Position numbers and translations under genes: made by a program. The notes below the pieces were generated by a model. It saw only the letters and a list, made by a program, of their open reading frames with translations. It had not been told where the DNA came from and ran no database searches. DNA of 64,000 nt, from contig NC_134112.1 of the NCBI RefSeq assembly GCF_040939455.1, positions 18,750,501 through 18,814,500 on the forward strand. Direction: 5' to 3'. The stretch is from Microcebus murinus (taxonomy: Eukaryota; Chordata; Mammalia; Primates; Cheirogaleidae). Positions within the stretch are counted from its first letter, which is position 1. Each line of letters starts with the position of its first letter. Shown in pieces: positions 48,946 to 60,625 of this stretch.

Positions 48946-50470
48946 TTTAAAATGCAAGTTATTAAAAAAAAATGTTTTTGGCTGACAATTCAGTCATAAG
49001 AAATGTATTAGCTAATGACAAAAGAGGAAAAGATTGGGTCAGATGCTGCCAGAGTGTCTCTGACATGGGCAAATTCATGGTTTTGTTGGGGAGAACAGAC
49101 ATAAACTCTACAGGTTAAATGACAGAAGTGGAGTAAAACAATGCAAATGCAGTCGGTGATAAAGGCAGAGTGTGATTAATCTCTAGATTATATTTTGAGT
49201 TCAGCGGAAACAGAGATCAGAGTTTTGAGGTTTAAATTTTGTGTGTGTGTGTGCTTTTAGTTACTTTGGATAAAGAACACAAAGTTTTCTTTTTTCACTT
49301 GCGTGGAGAATGGTGGATAAGAGCGGATTGTGGACAAAGGAAATAAACTTCCAGCAGCGGGACTTTGATCCTCTGATAAGAGCAAGTGTCACTGCCTGCA
49401 GAGAGATTCAATTTCTGAGAGTTAAGGTGTGAATAGACACCCACACCCATGACTTTTCTCTCAAAGGAATGAATTGACAATTTAAGCTTGAAAGAGCCAT
49501 AATGGTGCAACCATTATTTAAATAAGGCATGCCACAGCTGCTGCACGGGGACATTTACTCTGTAAGTGGCTCTTCTAGAAACTATGTAAAAGTGGATTGA
49601 TTGGAAGAGTTATAGTCATAGAGGTTGGAGCAAGAAAGGATATGGGGGAGGGAAAGGGGGGGTTCCATCTAACTACTGTGCTGGGTGCTTGACAGCTGTC
49701 ACAGCATTTAATTCCCAGAGTGTTTCTTTAAATTGAGCACATGTTTTCCCATAGCAAAAGTGCAGAGAGCTCTTGATAAAGGAAAGTTTTTCAAGCAGAG
49801 AAACAGAATGAAAAATGATCATTGACTTTCCTTGCCAGGTAACTTCTCAGAGTACCTTATTTTTGGCCTGGCATTCTGATATTGTGGTGAGGGCTCTAAA
49901 TCATTAGTATGAAATAATAGCCTCTTCTGCTCAGTGTTAGAGAGGATTGCTTTGAAGACAGAGCGAAATCCTTGGGATTCTGGAAAAAGGACAAATGCAG
50001 TATTACATCTGGTAATTGCTTGCTCTAATAGGGATGAGAGTTTACACATGTTACAGTGAATACGAGATAGATTCCCCTAAGAAATGGAATGCAATGTTCT
50101 GCTTTAAAGAAGATACTAGAAAAAATATGATTTCACAGTCTATGCTTTTAGGGTTGCGTTTTCTAACTATAACAGTAAAAGGTGCCTACTCTGAATAAAG
50201 TTCTGAACATGGAAAGACACAAGTTATAACTACTAACGTAATACTCAATGCCCATGTCAGATCATATTATACTTTGCTTTGCATTCTACTTTTCTATTTC
50301 ACATACTGTAGGTTTTTATATAAAGAAATAATAAGTGTTATTTTAGTGTCTCTCTGTTACTCTAATATGTGATGTGCCATGATTTATTCAATAATCCCTA
50401 TACTAACTAAAATTAAAATTGTTTCTAATTTTTCAGAAACAGATCACTGAACATTTTTGAGCTCTTGTCT
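48946..50470. other. unassigned 5' flanking sequence
   Basis: Includes a short (GT)n run at about 49239-49252 and a G-rich stretch at 49643-49661. No gene is recognised. Confidence 0.4.
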
Positions 50471-50474
50471 AATT

Positions 50475-51300
50475 ATTTAATTAAAATATTTTATTGAGGT
50501 ATACTTGCTGTTTCTTCTCCTTCATCTAGTCCTTCTCCTTCTATTTTTTTAAATCCAAACCCTTGGATTAAATGCTTAATATTTATTTTCATTAATATTA
50601 TTAATTCATAATTCTTTAATGTTTATAATTGAAGTGTTTAAGTCAATGAATTTTCCTCTGGAGATGCTTTAGCTATGACCTGGAGATTTTGATATGTAGT
50701 GTTCTTATTTTTATTATGTCCTATGATAAATGTAATATATATTTGATTTTTTTCCTAGACCAAATTGCTGGTGAATGCCTTCCAAATATTTATATTTTTG
50801 TTGAGTTTCATTTAATTTTATACTTTTATTTATTTCTTGCATTATATTTCAAAGACAAAAATCTATATTTTGAAACATTTAAAATGAATATATGTTTGAT
50901 TTTTGAAAAAAATACCTGGAATTTTATTTACAAAATAATTAAACACAGACAGACAGACACACAGATATTTTTCTAAGCATATTGTTGATACACTTATTAA
51001 TTTCAGTGTATTCTTCAGAATATCATTTCTTTACCTATTAGTTTTTGTCTATTTAATTTGTCAGACACAGAGACTTTTTTTTATGTTTCCCATTATTATC
51101 AATACCCTGTAAGTTTCTCCCTGTATTTCCTATAGGTCTACTCTATACATTTTGATTCTGTATTGTTGTCATAGAAAGATTTATGACACATATATTTATG
51201 TTGTGTTATATTAATCAGTAAGTAAAAATACCCTATCACATTTAACTTTTTTCACCTTGGATTTTGATTTGTTCTATGTTAATATTATGATCTGGTATCA
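50475..51300 (-). repeat. L1M fragment, ORF2 region
   Basis: AATTTTCCTCTGGAGATGCT, TTAGCTATGACCTGGAGATT and GATATGTAGTGTTCTTATTT, then TGTTTCCCATTATTATCAAT, are ORF2 blocks of an old L1 on the minus strand. The element probably resumes at 52835. Confidence 0.65.
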
Positions 51301-52122
51301 GTTAAGAATTGCTTTTGGATACAAATAACAGAGTCCTGAAAAAGAGTAGTTTAAACAGGATAGTTTTTCCCCCCCTCAAGTAATAGAGAGTCAAAGAGTT
51401 GTTAAAGTCACATGGTAAATCACATGATCTACTTTGAGCCTAAGAACTATAGTTGGTAAGTTATACAACCAAAACTTTCAGTTATATAAGCCTTCAAGGC
51501 CTTTATTTTTAACTATTTTATTACACTAAATCTGTAACACTAAAGTGTTCACCATATAGAGGAAAAAATAGTAAAAAGAAAAAGTGGTTATACCAAGAAA
51601 TCCTGTATGTCAAGGATTAATAAACAGCCTCACATGTATTCAATAGAAGTAAGTCACTTAAAAAGAAGTATTAATTAATTTAGTAAGTAAATAAGAAATA
51701 ATATCCTGGATTTTTTCCTCACAGCATTGAATACCAGAAAACAATTTCTACTAAGTAAAATTTGAATTAATGTAGGAAAGCATGGGAAGAAGTTAGTGGT
51801 AATGTTAAGGGGGTGGTAAAGTGGTCCCAGGATGTCATCAATGACCCAGGCTCCTTGTATCTTCTTGCTCAGTCTCCTTGATGAAGTGTTTCCACATTTG
51901 AGGTCACCCTATGGCTGTACGATGGACATTCGAGCTCCATCATGTTTGCATTCTAGGTAATAGAAGGAGCAAGGGGGAAAGGCAAATGGAGCTTAGCTCT
52001 TTTAAAAGGAGCTTTCCTGGAAGCTTCTCCCAGTAGCTCCTATTTATATTTCATTGGCTAGCACTTAGTCACATGGCTTCTCCTATTTGCAAGGGAGGCT
52101 GGGAATATTGTCACACCCCATA
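51301..52122. repeat. probable ancient interspersed repeat
   Basis: The series TTTGGATACAAATAACAGAG, CCTCAAGTAATAGAGAGTCA, ATGTCATCAATGACCCAGGC, TTCTCCCAGTAGCTCCTAT and CTCCTATTTGCAAGGGAGGC follows an old mammalian repeat, perhaps the one at 21190-21620. Family not assigned. Confidence 0.4.
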
Positions 52123-52133
52123 AAATCAGGATT

Positions 52134-52430
<297 letters not shown>

Positions 52431-52465
52431 AAATCAGGATTTGTTAAGCAAGTCAGACAAGCTTG

Positions 52466-52810
52466 CAGTGGTCATTCAGTATCCATGGGGAATTAGTTAC
52501 AAGACCCTGGCTGATACCAAAATTTGTGGATGCCCAAGTCCCTGATCTAAAATGACATAGCATTTGCATAAACCTATGCACATCTTCCCATGTATTTTAA
52601 ATCATCTCTAGATCATTTAGAATACTTAATGCAATGTAAATGCTTTGTAATGTAAATGCATTGCAATGTAAATGCAATGTAAATAGTTGTTATATTTTTT
52701 GTATTATTTTTATTATTGAATTATTATTTTTTATGTTTTTTCCCCAATATTTTGATTAATGTTTCATTGAATCCACAGATATAGAAGCTGTGGATATGGA
52801 GGGCTGACTG
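52466..52810. mobile_element. Tigger-type MITE with internal tandem duplication
   Basis: It runs from CAGTGGTCATTCAGTATCCA to ATATGGAGGGCTGACTG. Its internal blocks (CTGATACCAAAATTTGTGGA, TATTTTAAATCATCTCTAGA) are the reverse complement of those at 3483-3795. Between 52633 and 52684 the motif AATGTAAAT occurs four times at spacings of 16, 16 and 11 bp. Confidence 0.85.
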
Positions 52811-52834
52811 TATTGGTTAGATAGATAGCAGTTT

Positions 52835-53200
52835 CTGACATGAATGTCTTTTTTGTTTCTATTAATTTCCTTTGCATATCTTTCATCATCATTTTATTTT
52901 CTATATTGTTTAATCATTGGCTTTAGGTATGTCTTTTAAATAGATTTTACTTTCATGTGTGTGTAATATGAGGGTATCTTTCTTTTAATGAAAAAGTGGT
53001 TTAACCATTTATATTTGGTATTAGGCATCCTATCTTTGGTCTCTTTATATACTTTCTGATTCTTACCTTTATTTTTTGTCCTTTCCTATTATTTTAAATA
53101 TTTTCTTTAGTTTTTGTGTTATCTTTGCATTTTTTTCTTTACATTATCTTTCTAAAGTTTTCTTCAGTTCTATTTTCTTCTGTAACATGAAAGATATACA
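52835..53200 (-). repeat. L1M fragment, continuation
   Basis: TTTCATTTGTGTGTAATATG-like and ATTTATATTTGGTATTAGGC-type T-rich text continues the ORF2 of the L1M seen at 50475-51300. The intervening 1.5 kb holds later insertions. Confidence 0.5.
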
Positions 53201-53229
53201 AGGTTTTTTTGGTTCTAGTAATGTGTATT

Positions 53230-53935
53230 GTTATTTTATTTTTTAAAAATTTTATTTTTAATTATGGGCGTAATAGTATGTATTTATAGGGTACATGTGA
53301 TATTTTGATACAGGTATACAGTGTGAATTAATCAAATCGGGGTAATTGGAGTATCCATCACCTCAGGCATTTATCATTTCTTTGTGTTAGGAACACTCCA
53401 CTCTTTTACTTATTTTAAACTATACCTTAACTTGTTAATTATAGTCACTTTGTTGTGCTATCAAATATTGTTCATTCTATCTAACTATATTTTTATACCC
53501 ATTAAACATCCTCATTTTATCTCCCCTCCCCCATGACCCTTCCCAGACTTTGGTAACCATCATTCTAGTCTCTATCTTCATGATATCAATTGCTTTACTA
53601 TTTATTTCCCACATATGAATGAAAATATGCAAGATTTATCTTTCTGCGCTTGGCTTATTTCACTTAACATAATGTTTTCCAGTTCCATCCATGTTGTTGC
53701 AAATTGCAGGATTTCGTTCTTTTTAATGGCTATATAATATTCCACTGTATGTTGGTGCCACAATTTCTTTATCCATTCATCAATTGATGGACATTTAGGT
53801 TGATTCCAAATCTTGGCTATTGTAGATAGTGCTGCAATAAACAGGAGGGCATATGTCTTTTTAATATACCAATTTCCTTTCTTTTGGGTATGTACCTAGC
53901 AGTGGGTTTGCTGGGTCATATGGCAGTTCTATCTA
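53230..53935 (-). repeat. L1 3' end (L1MA/L1PB-like)
   Basis: GGTACATGTGATATTTTGAT, GGGTAATTGGAGTATCCATC, CTTAACTTGTTAATTATAGTC and TTCACTTAACATAATGTTTT lead to GGTATGTACCTAGCAGTGGG. These are the 3' UTR and ORF2 end of a moderately old L1, truncated near 53935. Confidence 0.85.
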
Positions 53936-54438
53936 GAAATGTTATCTGGGAACTAAGGCTGGAAGTGGGGGCTTCAGGAGTCTGCTTGGTACTTTGTTTT
54001 ACTGTGGCTGAGCTGGTACCCAAGTTGCAAAACAAAGCCCTCTAAATTCTTCTCTTCCTTTCTCAGGTGGAAGAAGACCCTCCCTGAGCTGCATTGCCTG
54101 GAGTTAAGGAAGGGGTGACATAGTCCCTGGCTTGGCTGCCAGCACTGGTGTCTCACTGGGTCACGTGCACCCCTAGTCCACTGGCTTCAAGCCATCACAG
54201 CCGCATGAATTGCCCAACCACTGTAATCTTGGTGGCCTGACTGCCTCACAAATTTATTCCAGGCCTCAGGCCATTTTTTGTCAGCTGGCTGGTGGGGCTA
54301 ACTGTAACTTAGGTTTCCAGGTGGAGGATTTCCCTCTGGCCAGAATGGCCCAAATGTTCCCTCTGTGTACACTAGCAGCATTCTGACCTGTGCTGTGTTC
54401 CCCTGTGACAGGGAGGCCCTGAGATCCAATGCAAAGTA
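53936..54438. other. unassigned 5' flanking sequence
   Basis: GC-richer than its flanks. No gene or repeat is recognised. Confidence 0.4.
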
Positions 54439-54439
54439 C

Positions 54440-54835
54440 CACAATTTGGGTTGTTTCCACTTCTTCAGTATTATGAATAATAAACATTCATATGCAAATC
54501 TTTGCGTGGACATGTTTCCTCTCTTGGATAGATTACTAGGGGTTCTAGTTTTCCACATCCTTGACATCAGTTTTATTGTGGTTTTAAAATTTTTTTATTA
54601 TAGCCTTTCTAGTGAGGACTAAATGTTATCTCCTGTGGTTTTGATTTGCATTTCCTAATGGCTAATGATGTTGAGTATCGCTATATGTGCTTATTAGTCA
54701 TTTGTATATCTTCTTTGGTGAAATATCTATTCAAATCTTTTTTCCATTGAAAAAACTGGGTTACTTGCACTTTTATAGAGTTGTAAGACTTCTTTATAAA
54801 TTCTGAATTCCATACCTGTTGTTTTCATTTACCTC
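54440..54835 (-). repeat. L1M fragment, ORF2 end
   Basis: AATAATAAACATTCATATGC, TTTTGATTTGCATTTCCTAA, GGCTAATGATGTTGAGTATC and TTTGTATATCTTCTTTGGTG are the ORF2 end of an old L1 on the minus strand. Confidence 0.8.
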
Positions 54836-55140
54836 TGTACTCATCTTAGAAAGGAATCAAGTCTATATTCTTTGTTATTTCCATATCTCAGTGCTGTGGG
54901 TGTTTTCTTTTTGAAAAGAGCAGGGTTATATTCTCATTTGCATGTAGACTGAGGCCTGTAGGAAAGTTGCAAGAATATGGACGATCATATCTCTAGGACT
55001 TTTGTTCTGCACATTTTCTCATATTTTAAGCTACTTCAATCTGATATTAAATTATGAGAGTATGCAATAGAAGGTGTATCCTTCAAGTTACAGATTGCTT
55101 TCTTAATCTATGGAGAATCTGTCTCATTTGTGAGAATCTG
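54836..55140. other. unassigned 5' flanking sequence
   Basis: Nothing recognised. Confidence 0.4.
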
Positions 55141-55358
55141 GGCCAGTGTTTATCAATTTGGGTAAGACTCTGAATCACTTGGGGAGCTTTATAAACCACC
55201 CATGCCTGTGTTCTACCTCCTGGTTTTTCTGTAAATAGTCTGGGGTACAGCTTGGGCATTATTTGGGTATATTGGCTTGGGTATATTTGGGCATTAGGGC
55301 ATTCGAAACATTCTTCTGGTGATGCTGATGTGTGGCCATGGTTAAGAAGTACTGAATG
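55141..55358 (+). mobile_element. hAT-Charlie-like MITE with short internal repeats
   Basis: GCCAGTGTTTATCAATTTGG, AATCACTTGGGGAGCTTTAT and TTCTGGTGATGCTGATG are Charlie MITE blocks. Between 55250 and 55305 the motif TTGGG(C/T)AT recurs several times, an internal tandem expansion. Confidence 0.65.
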
Positions 55359-55705
55359 AAACAGCACAGCCCCTGCAGGGTTTCTGCATATCTGGGGTAA
55401 ACAGCATGTCCCTATGTGTCTAATTGGCAAACAAACAGGTCCTTGTCTTTTTTGCATGTGACTGTGTGGCCACATAACCTCAGGTTTGTAACACGAGTAT
55501 GGGTAAGGAACATTCCCTCAAGTCAGAGGAAGAAGGCTCTACAGTTAAAACAATGCCTGTTCAGTGAAAAAGAATGGAAAGGGGCACTTGCTTTCCCATC
55601 CAGCTAAACCGCTTCTCAAAATACTCCAACATTGCAGTGAGAAGAGTGACAGAAAATGTTGCCATCTTACCTACAGCCCATCCTTATTCTACTTAATTTC
55701 CATAG
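55359..55705. other. unassigned 5' flanking sequence
   Basis: Nothing recognised. Confidence 0.4.
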
Positions 55706-55708
55706 CAC

Positions 55709-55874
55709 TGTGTCAGTGGTTCTCACACTTAAATGTGCTTCAGAATCACCTGGAGAGGAAATAAAGAACAGAGGCTCAGGCTCGGGAAATAGGTAAGGGG
55801 TTGGGTTTAGGTATTTTTTACCATGTTCCCCAGGTGATTTTGACATATAGCACAAATTTGACAATGACTGCACC
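55709..55874 (+). mobile_element. hAT-Charlie MITE fragment
   Basis: Left end TCAGTGGTTCTCACACTTAA, then TGCTTCAGAATCACCTGGAG and CCCCAGGTGATTTTGACATA, ending in a decayed inverted repeat at TTTGACAATGACTG. Confidence 0.75.
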
Positions 55875-56007
55875 AGGATATTTTATGGGAAACTTTAATT
55901 AGTAAGTCTTTGGTGATTTGTGTGTTGTTTTCATCCATAGCCTACTATGACTTAAACTCAGTTATATATAGTAGAAAATTTCTTGAGCTCTTATCTTTGT
56001 ACTTTAC

Positions 56008-56205
56008 TTGACAACATATTCATTGGACCGTATGAGAAGGCAATTGAATTGCTGCCCTGATCCACAGATAGCAAGGTGGGAAAGTCAGGTACTGAAGGGA
56101 CGTGGACTATCTGGGGAAGGATGAGATGTCTATCGCAGGCTGGGTTAGTGTAAAATGAGAGAGGGGAGGTTTATATCCCCACCCCTGACTTCCCAGGGGA
56201 TGATG
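56008..56205 (+). repeat. unnamed repeat, copy 1 of a direct pair
   Basis: CAACATATTCATTGGACCGT, GAGAAGGCAATTGAATTGCT, GCCC and, later, GGTTAGTGTAAAATGAGAGA are paralleled by copy 2 at 56825-57010 in the same order and orientation. About 620 bp separates them. Confidence 0.5.
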
Positions 56206-56824
56206 CCAGGCACAGCTGGGTAATTTCAGTTCCAGAGTAAAGGTCTGTCAAAGTCCTCAGTTCATGTCAATGATTTCAATTTCCACTTTTATATCAGTCT
56301 CAAATATAAAATCTTTCCAGCCAATTATTTTCTCTTATCTGAAAGACCAGCCTTTTATTTCTCCCTTCTCTCATTTATGACCTAACTGCTATCAAAATCA
56401 GAACATCATGCTCCATATTGCACACTAAACTCTTCTAAATTATAGTGCTGTAAAGAATCTTAGACATATCCATATTAAGATACATTTGCTGAAAATAAAA
56501 TTAAAACTCCAATGTCCTGTCACTTAAGTAAGAGAAGATTTATTGCTGTAAGCCTAATGCATGCTGATTATATCAGGTACTCTGTGTATGTGAGCTGAAG
56601 GGAAGGTTCCCTCCAACTCAGTAGACCAACTGGACCTCCCAAAGAGTGCCCCTTTTGTCATTATTGCAGAGAACGCATCTGCCATTTGATCTATAGAACG
56701 CGTTAAAGAAAGAAAATACAGATTAGCATTCTGAATACAGGGTGACAAAAGATGTACAGTTTCTGATCTCAGTAACTTCAACTAGTTAAAAAGTTTCTGC
56801 AGGATTAGAGAACCAACACTCAAA
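56206..56824. other. unassigned sequence between the direct pair
   Basis: No coding content is recognised between the two copies. Confidence 0.4.
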
Positions 56825-57010
56825 GTGTCCCTTGGCAACATATATTCACTGGGCCTTACAAGAAGGAGATCAAATTACTGCCCCAATTTTTCAAATTCAG
56901 CTATTGGTGTGAAAAGGGACAGCTTGGGAAGCTTGAGATGGTTGTTACACCCCTGGTTAGAGTAAAATCAGAGAAGGCAAGTTAGAATTATGTCTTGCCC
57001 AAGGAATAAG
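56825..57010 (+). repeat. unnamed repeat, copy 2 of a direct pair
   Basis: CAACATATATTCACTGGGCC, AAGAAGGAGATCAAATTACT and GGTTAGAGTAAAATCAGAGA correspond to copy 1 at 56008-56205, well diverged. Confidence 0.5.
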
Positions 57011-60000
57011 GAGTCTACAAAAGCAATAGATCCCTGTTCTTTATGTATTAGGCCACTTTCTGATTAACAGTTTGGCTGAAAAATCAGAGCTATTGTGCTA
57101 GTTTCAAAGACCCTATCCCCAGGGCAAATGATATGGTTGATGTGTCATCCCAGAGATTCAGGAGGCAAAAATACCAATGCCTGTGTGTGTCTGATTGCGG
57201 TGGGGATGGAGGAAGAGAATCTGAAATAGTCCTTAAGGATTCCTTACTGCCTCCCTGCTTCCTTGCTGTGCTTATTCAGTGGCGCTTTCCAATTCCATAT
57301 CACACCTGCACCCTCATACCCCAGACCTTTCCTCCACTCTTCCAAGCTTGCTCCTGCCTGGCCTGGGCTCCTCCAACTTCCCATTCATTTGCTGACCTTG
57401 GTCTCTCTCCATCTTGGCTTCTGATCCATGAATTAGATTTGGGGAAATTGTCTATACCCTCTTTGTTGGGATGCTCTCTGTAACAATTACTCCAGGGAAG
57501 ACCATGGTTGACCATGAACTCACAACAAGGCAGAAGCTGTGACAATAGGACATGGGCTGTTCAAGTTGTCCTTGTCCTTTGTCCTCTATTGACTCCAATG
57601 CCAAATATGTTCCACAGTGCATCTGGCTCCTCTGCCTGAAGGTGGTGGTCTGCAGACATCTGGCCAGACCCAGGGCCCCAGGCATAGAATAGGAAAAGCA
57701 TACTTGTGATGGGAGGAATGAAGGAGAGTGCCCACAACTTCTCTAAGCTCTCTTTCATTATTTCTGAGTTGGTTCCTAATTTGAACATTCTCTTTCTGGG
57801 CCTTTCAGAGCTTTAAATGGCATGAAAAGTCACCCACGGTGAGCTAAGAAGCCTATCTGCCAAAAATGAAACATGACTCATGACAGGTCAGTAGCTCCCA
57901 GGAACTTGGTATCAGAAGCAAATCCAGTGGAGTGATGTGGCTTTCTTTGAACCAGGTCTATTTCTATGATTGAGCATGGACGTGCTGTGCAGCCAGTGCT
58001 GCAGAGGCTGATCAAGCCATCTTCATCTGGTGGACTTGTGCCTGCTCTTCATGGTTGTGAAATATGCTTACAACTTCTTAGCATGTGGGATTTCTGAACC
58101 TGGAGATTCTCAACTTGGGTCTTTCCCCTTAGGTCCGATGAAAGTATGAGTTGATAACATCTTTTGGCTCAGACAAATAACAAGTCAGAGTGATGGTAAC
58201 ACAGCAGGCAGCTTGCCACTGGCAGCTCTACTGGGAAGCCTTTGCTAGTTCAGAGAAATGCATCCTAATGTCTTACACTCCAGGGATGTCACTTTGTCTG
58301 CAGCAACTTTCAATTTTATAATATCAACTCAGATGGGCAAAACACAACTTCCTTCCTAAGAGAAATGAACATAGGTCATGAACCATCACTTTTGCTCTGT
58401 AGTGGAATAAAACCTTTAGCTTCCCATTTCGAGGTAATTCATTTTAAAATTCAGTCTGTCTGCATGATTCTCTTTCTACTCATTCTCATTTCTACTCATT
58501 ATGCCCCATCTCTCAGGCATAACCACTTTCTGAGGCTCTGCTCTGGGCATGCGAATCTTGATGCACACCGGCTCTTAATTCTCAGCTGTCCTCTGGCCCC
58601 CTTTGGGGGAAGCTTGGGAACTTCTTGAAATCTCTTCCAAGGCCTGAGATGGGTTGGTTTTGCTATGCTATGCCATGTTACGTATCTACAGCAGTCTGCT
58701 TACGTCAATGCAAGGCTCTCTGCAAGGCTGTCTCCTCTCTGAGTTCCAGGCAGGAAGTGTGTGGTACAAGCCCTTTCTGTGTTCAGATCCCCAAGCCTGC
58801 TATATTCAACTTCCTACCACTGGGTAAACCCTGCAGGAAAGGGCAGCCAACAAGCAGGGCTCAACATCAGCATCTATTGTCTTGCTCTCCATTACCAATC
58901 CTCTCTAGAAAATATTCTTATTTTCTTTGTGCACAGGGAGAAAACAACTCTCAGGCAGAATTCTCCTCCTCCTGCCTCACTGTATAAACTGTAGGCTCCA
59001 AGTCCATCAGGAATTTTCCCAAGAATCTGGCCATCTGGCTCTTACAAATAAAAGCTAAGTGTTTTAAGACTTGTGTTTTTGGCTTCTGTAGCTTCACACA
59101 AATGTCACTCAGAGATTCAGTGACTTTCTTGTTCTAGCCTGTATCTACATTGCCCAAAAGGGCACAGCATATAAAAAGTTACTGCTGTTGTATTGGTTTT
59201 AGGATGCCTTGGACCACAAGGAGAAGATGACTTAATTCACGGTAGATGAAACCATGAAGCCACGTATTGTTTATAGCACAGAGGGCTGGCTGTGAGCAGT
59301 ATCAAGGTAAGTCTGGTAACTCAACGAGGCCCCAGGGGACCCAGAGTCCTTTCATTCTCCTCTGTGTCATTTTTGTCATGCTGCAGATGGCTCCCTTCAT
59401 GATTACATAATGGCTGCCAGACCCTAAGCATCTTACCTTTACATGTCAGCATCCAAAGCAGAAAGCAAGAATGGTGCTGGGTATAGTGGAGACGCTGGTC
59501 CGGGGGGTGGGGGTGGGGGAATATGTTCTTCTTATCTGCCTCCCTTTTCAAAGAGGAAAATATTTTCACAATGCTCATGAAGGTGTTGGCAATTACCTCG
59601 TTCTCTCTTGTTGGCAAGAATTAGATTATATAGCAATCCTTACCTACATAAAGGAGTTTGGAAAATGAGTGCCTGGCTTTTAAATACTTAGTAATAGGAA
59701 GCAAAAAGGAAGAAGAGTGTTGAAAATGGCTGTAGAGTAGGTGAGTTGGGTAATAGTTGATTTGGGTAATGGCTATGAGGAAGCCAAGAGAAGAAGCAAC
59801 TTCTTAATACTGCACCACCACGTTCTCGTTTCTTATGTCAGACCTGGGCACATTCCCCACTGTCCACGCCTGCTGCCTGTCCCGCACCCACTGGTGGATC
59901 ACAGCATTTGGACGCCCTATGTCCCAGTATATCCTTAGAGTTCTCATCAAGGTTACTACTAGTACTTTCTGTAATAATTTGGACATAGCATTGATATTGG

Positions 60001-60025
60001 CAATTGACCTATAGTTGGAGGACGC
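57011..60025. other. unassigned 5' flanking sequence
   Basis: A long stretch with no gene or confident repeat. Frames such as plus 57133-57483 and plus 58625-58987 lack domains. A G-rich run (6, 5 and 5 Gs) lies at 59502-59519. Confidence 0.4.
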
Positions 60026-60027
60026 TG

Positions 60028-60240
60028 GAACCAGATTGACTTGTTCAGATCCCAGCTCTGCTACCCTTCACTGTGTAATTCTGGGAAGTTACTTAACCTA
60101 TTAGTGCCTCAGTTTCTTTATGTATAAGCTGGAGATACTAACAGCACCTCGCTTTGCATATAAAGCACTATGAGATTCACTGTGAGGGCAGACTGCATGT
60201 GACATATAGTAGGAGCTAAATAAATATTAACTATTGTTTG
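60028..60240 (-). repeat. MIR SINE (reverse orientation)
   Basis: AGATCCCAGCTCTGCTACCC, TTCTGGGAAGTTACTTAACC, AGTGCCTCAGTTTCTTTATG, CATATAGTAGGAGCTAAATA and AATATTAACTATTG form a nearly complete reverse MIR. Confidence 0.92.
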
Positions 60241-60339
60241 TAGTTGTTCAACTTAATTTGTATTTTTTTACTCCTTCCATCCTCTCATTTAGTAACTATG
60301 TCATTTGTAATGACATATCATTTGTAATGAGCCATGATG

Positions 60340-60625
60340 TCATTTGGTTGGAAAAGGAGAAACTTGCATTTATGGAGCTTCTGCTATGCACCCAGTAGGA
60401 CCCTCACAACAACAACTTATTACAAACTTAGGGCATGCGGGGCCTGGGCCAGGTGTTTTATATACGTTGTTTATTATTTCCATTTTGCTAATGAGGAAAC
60501 TGAAGCTCAAGAAGAGTTTTAAAGAGTTTACCTAAAGTCACATTTCCCCAGCTAGGGAAGAGTGGAGAGAAAGTTCCAGCTGAGATATATGCAATAGCAA
60601 AACTCAAGTTTTCCCAAGTAGGACA
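60340..60625 (+). repeat. MIR SINE
   Basis: GCATTTATGGAGCTTCTGCT, CCTCACAACAACAACTTATT, GCTAATGAGGAAACTGAAGC and CTAAAGTCACATTTCCCCAG follow MIR in order. It lies within 120 bp of, and opposite to, the previous MIR. Confidence 0.8.
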
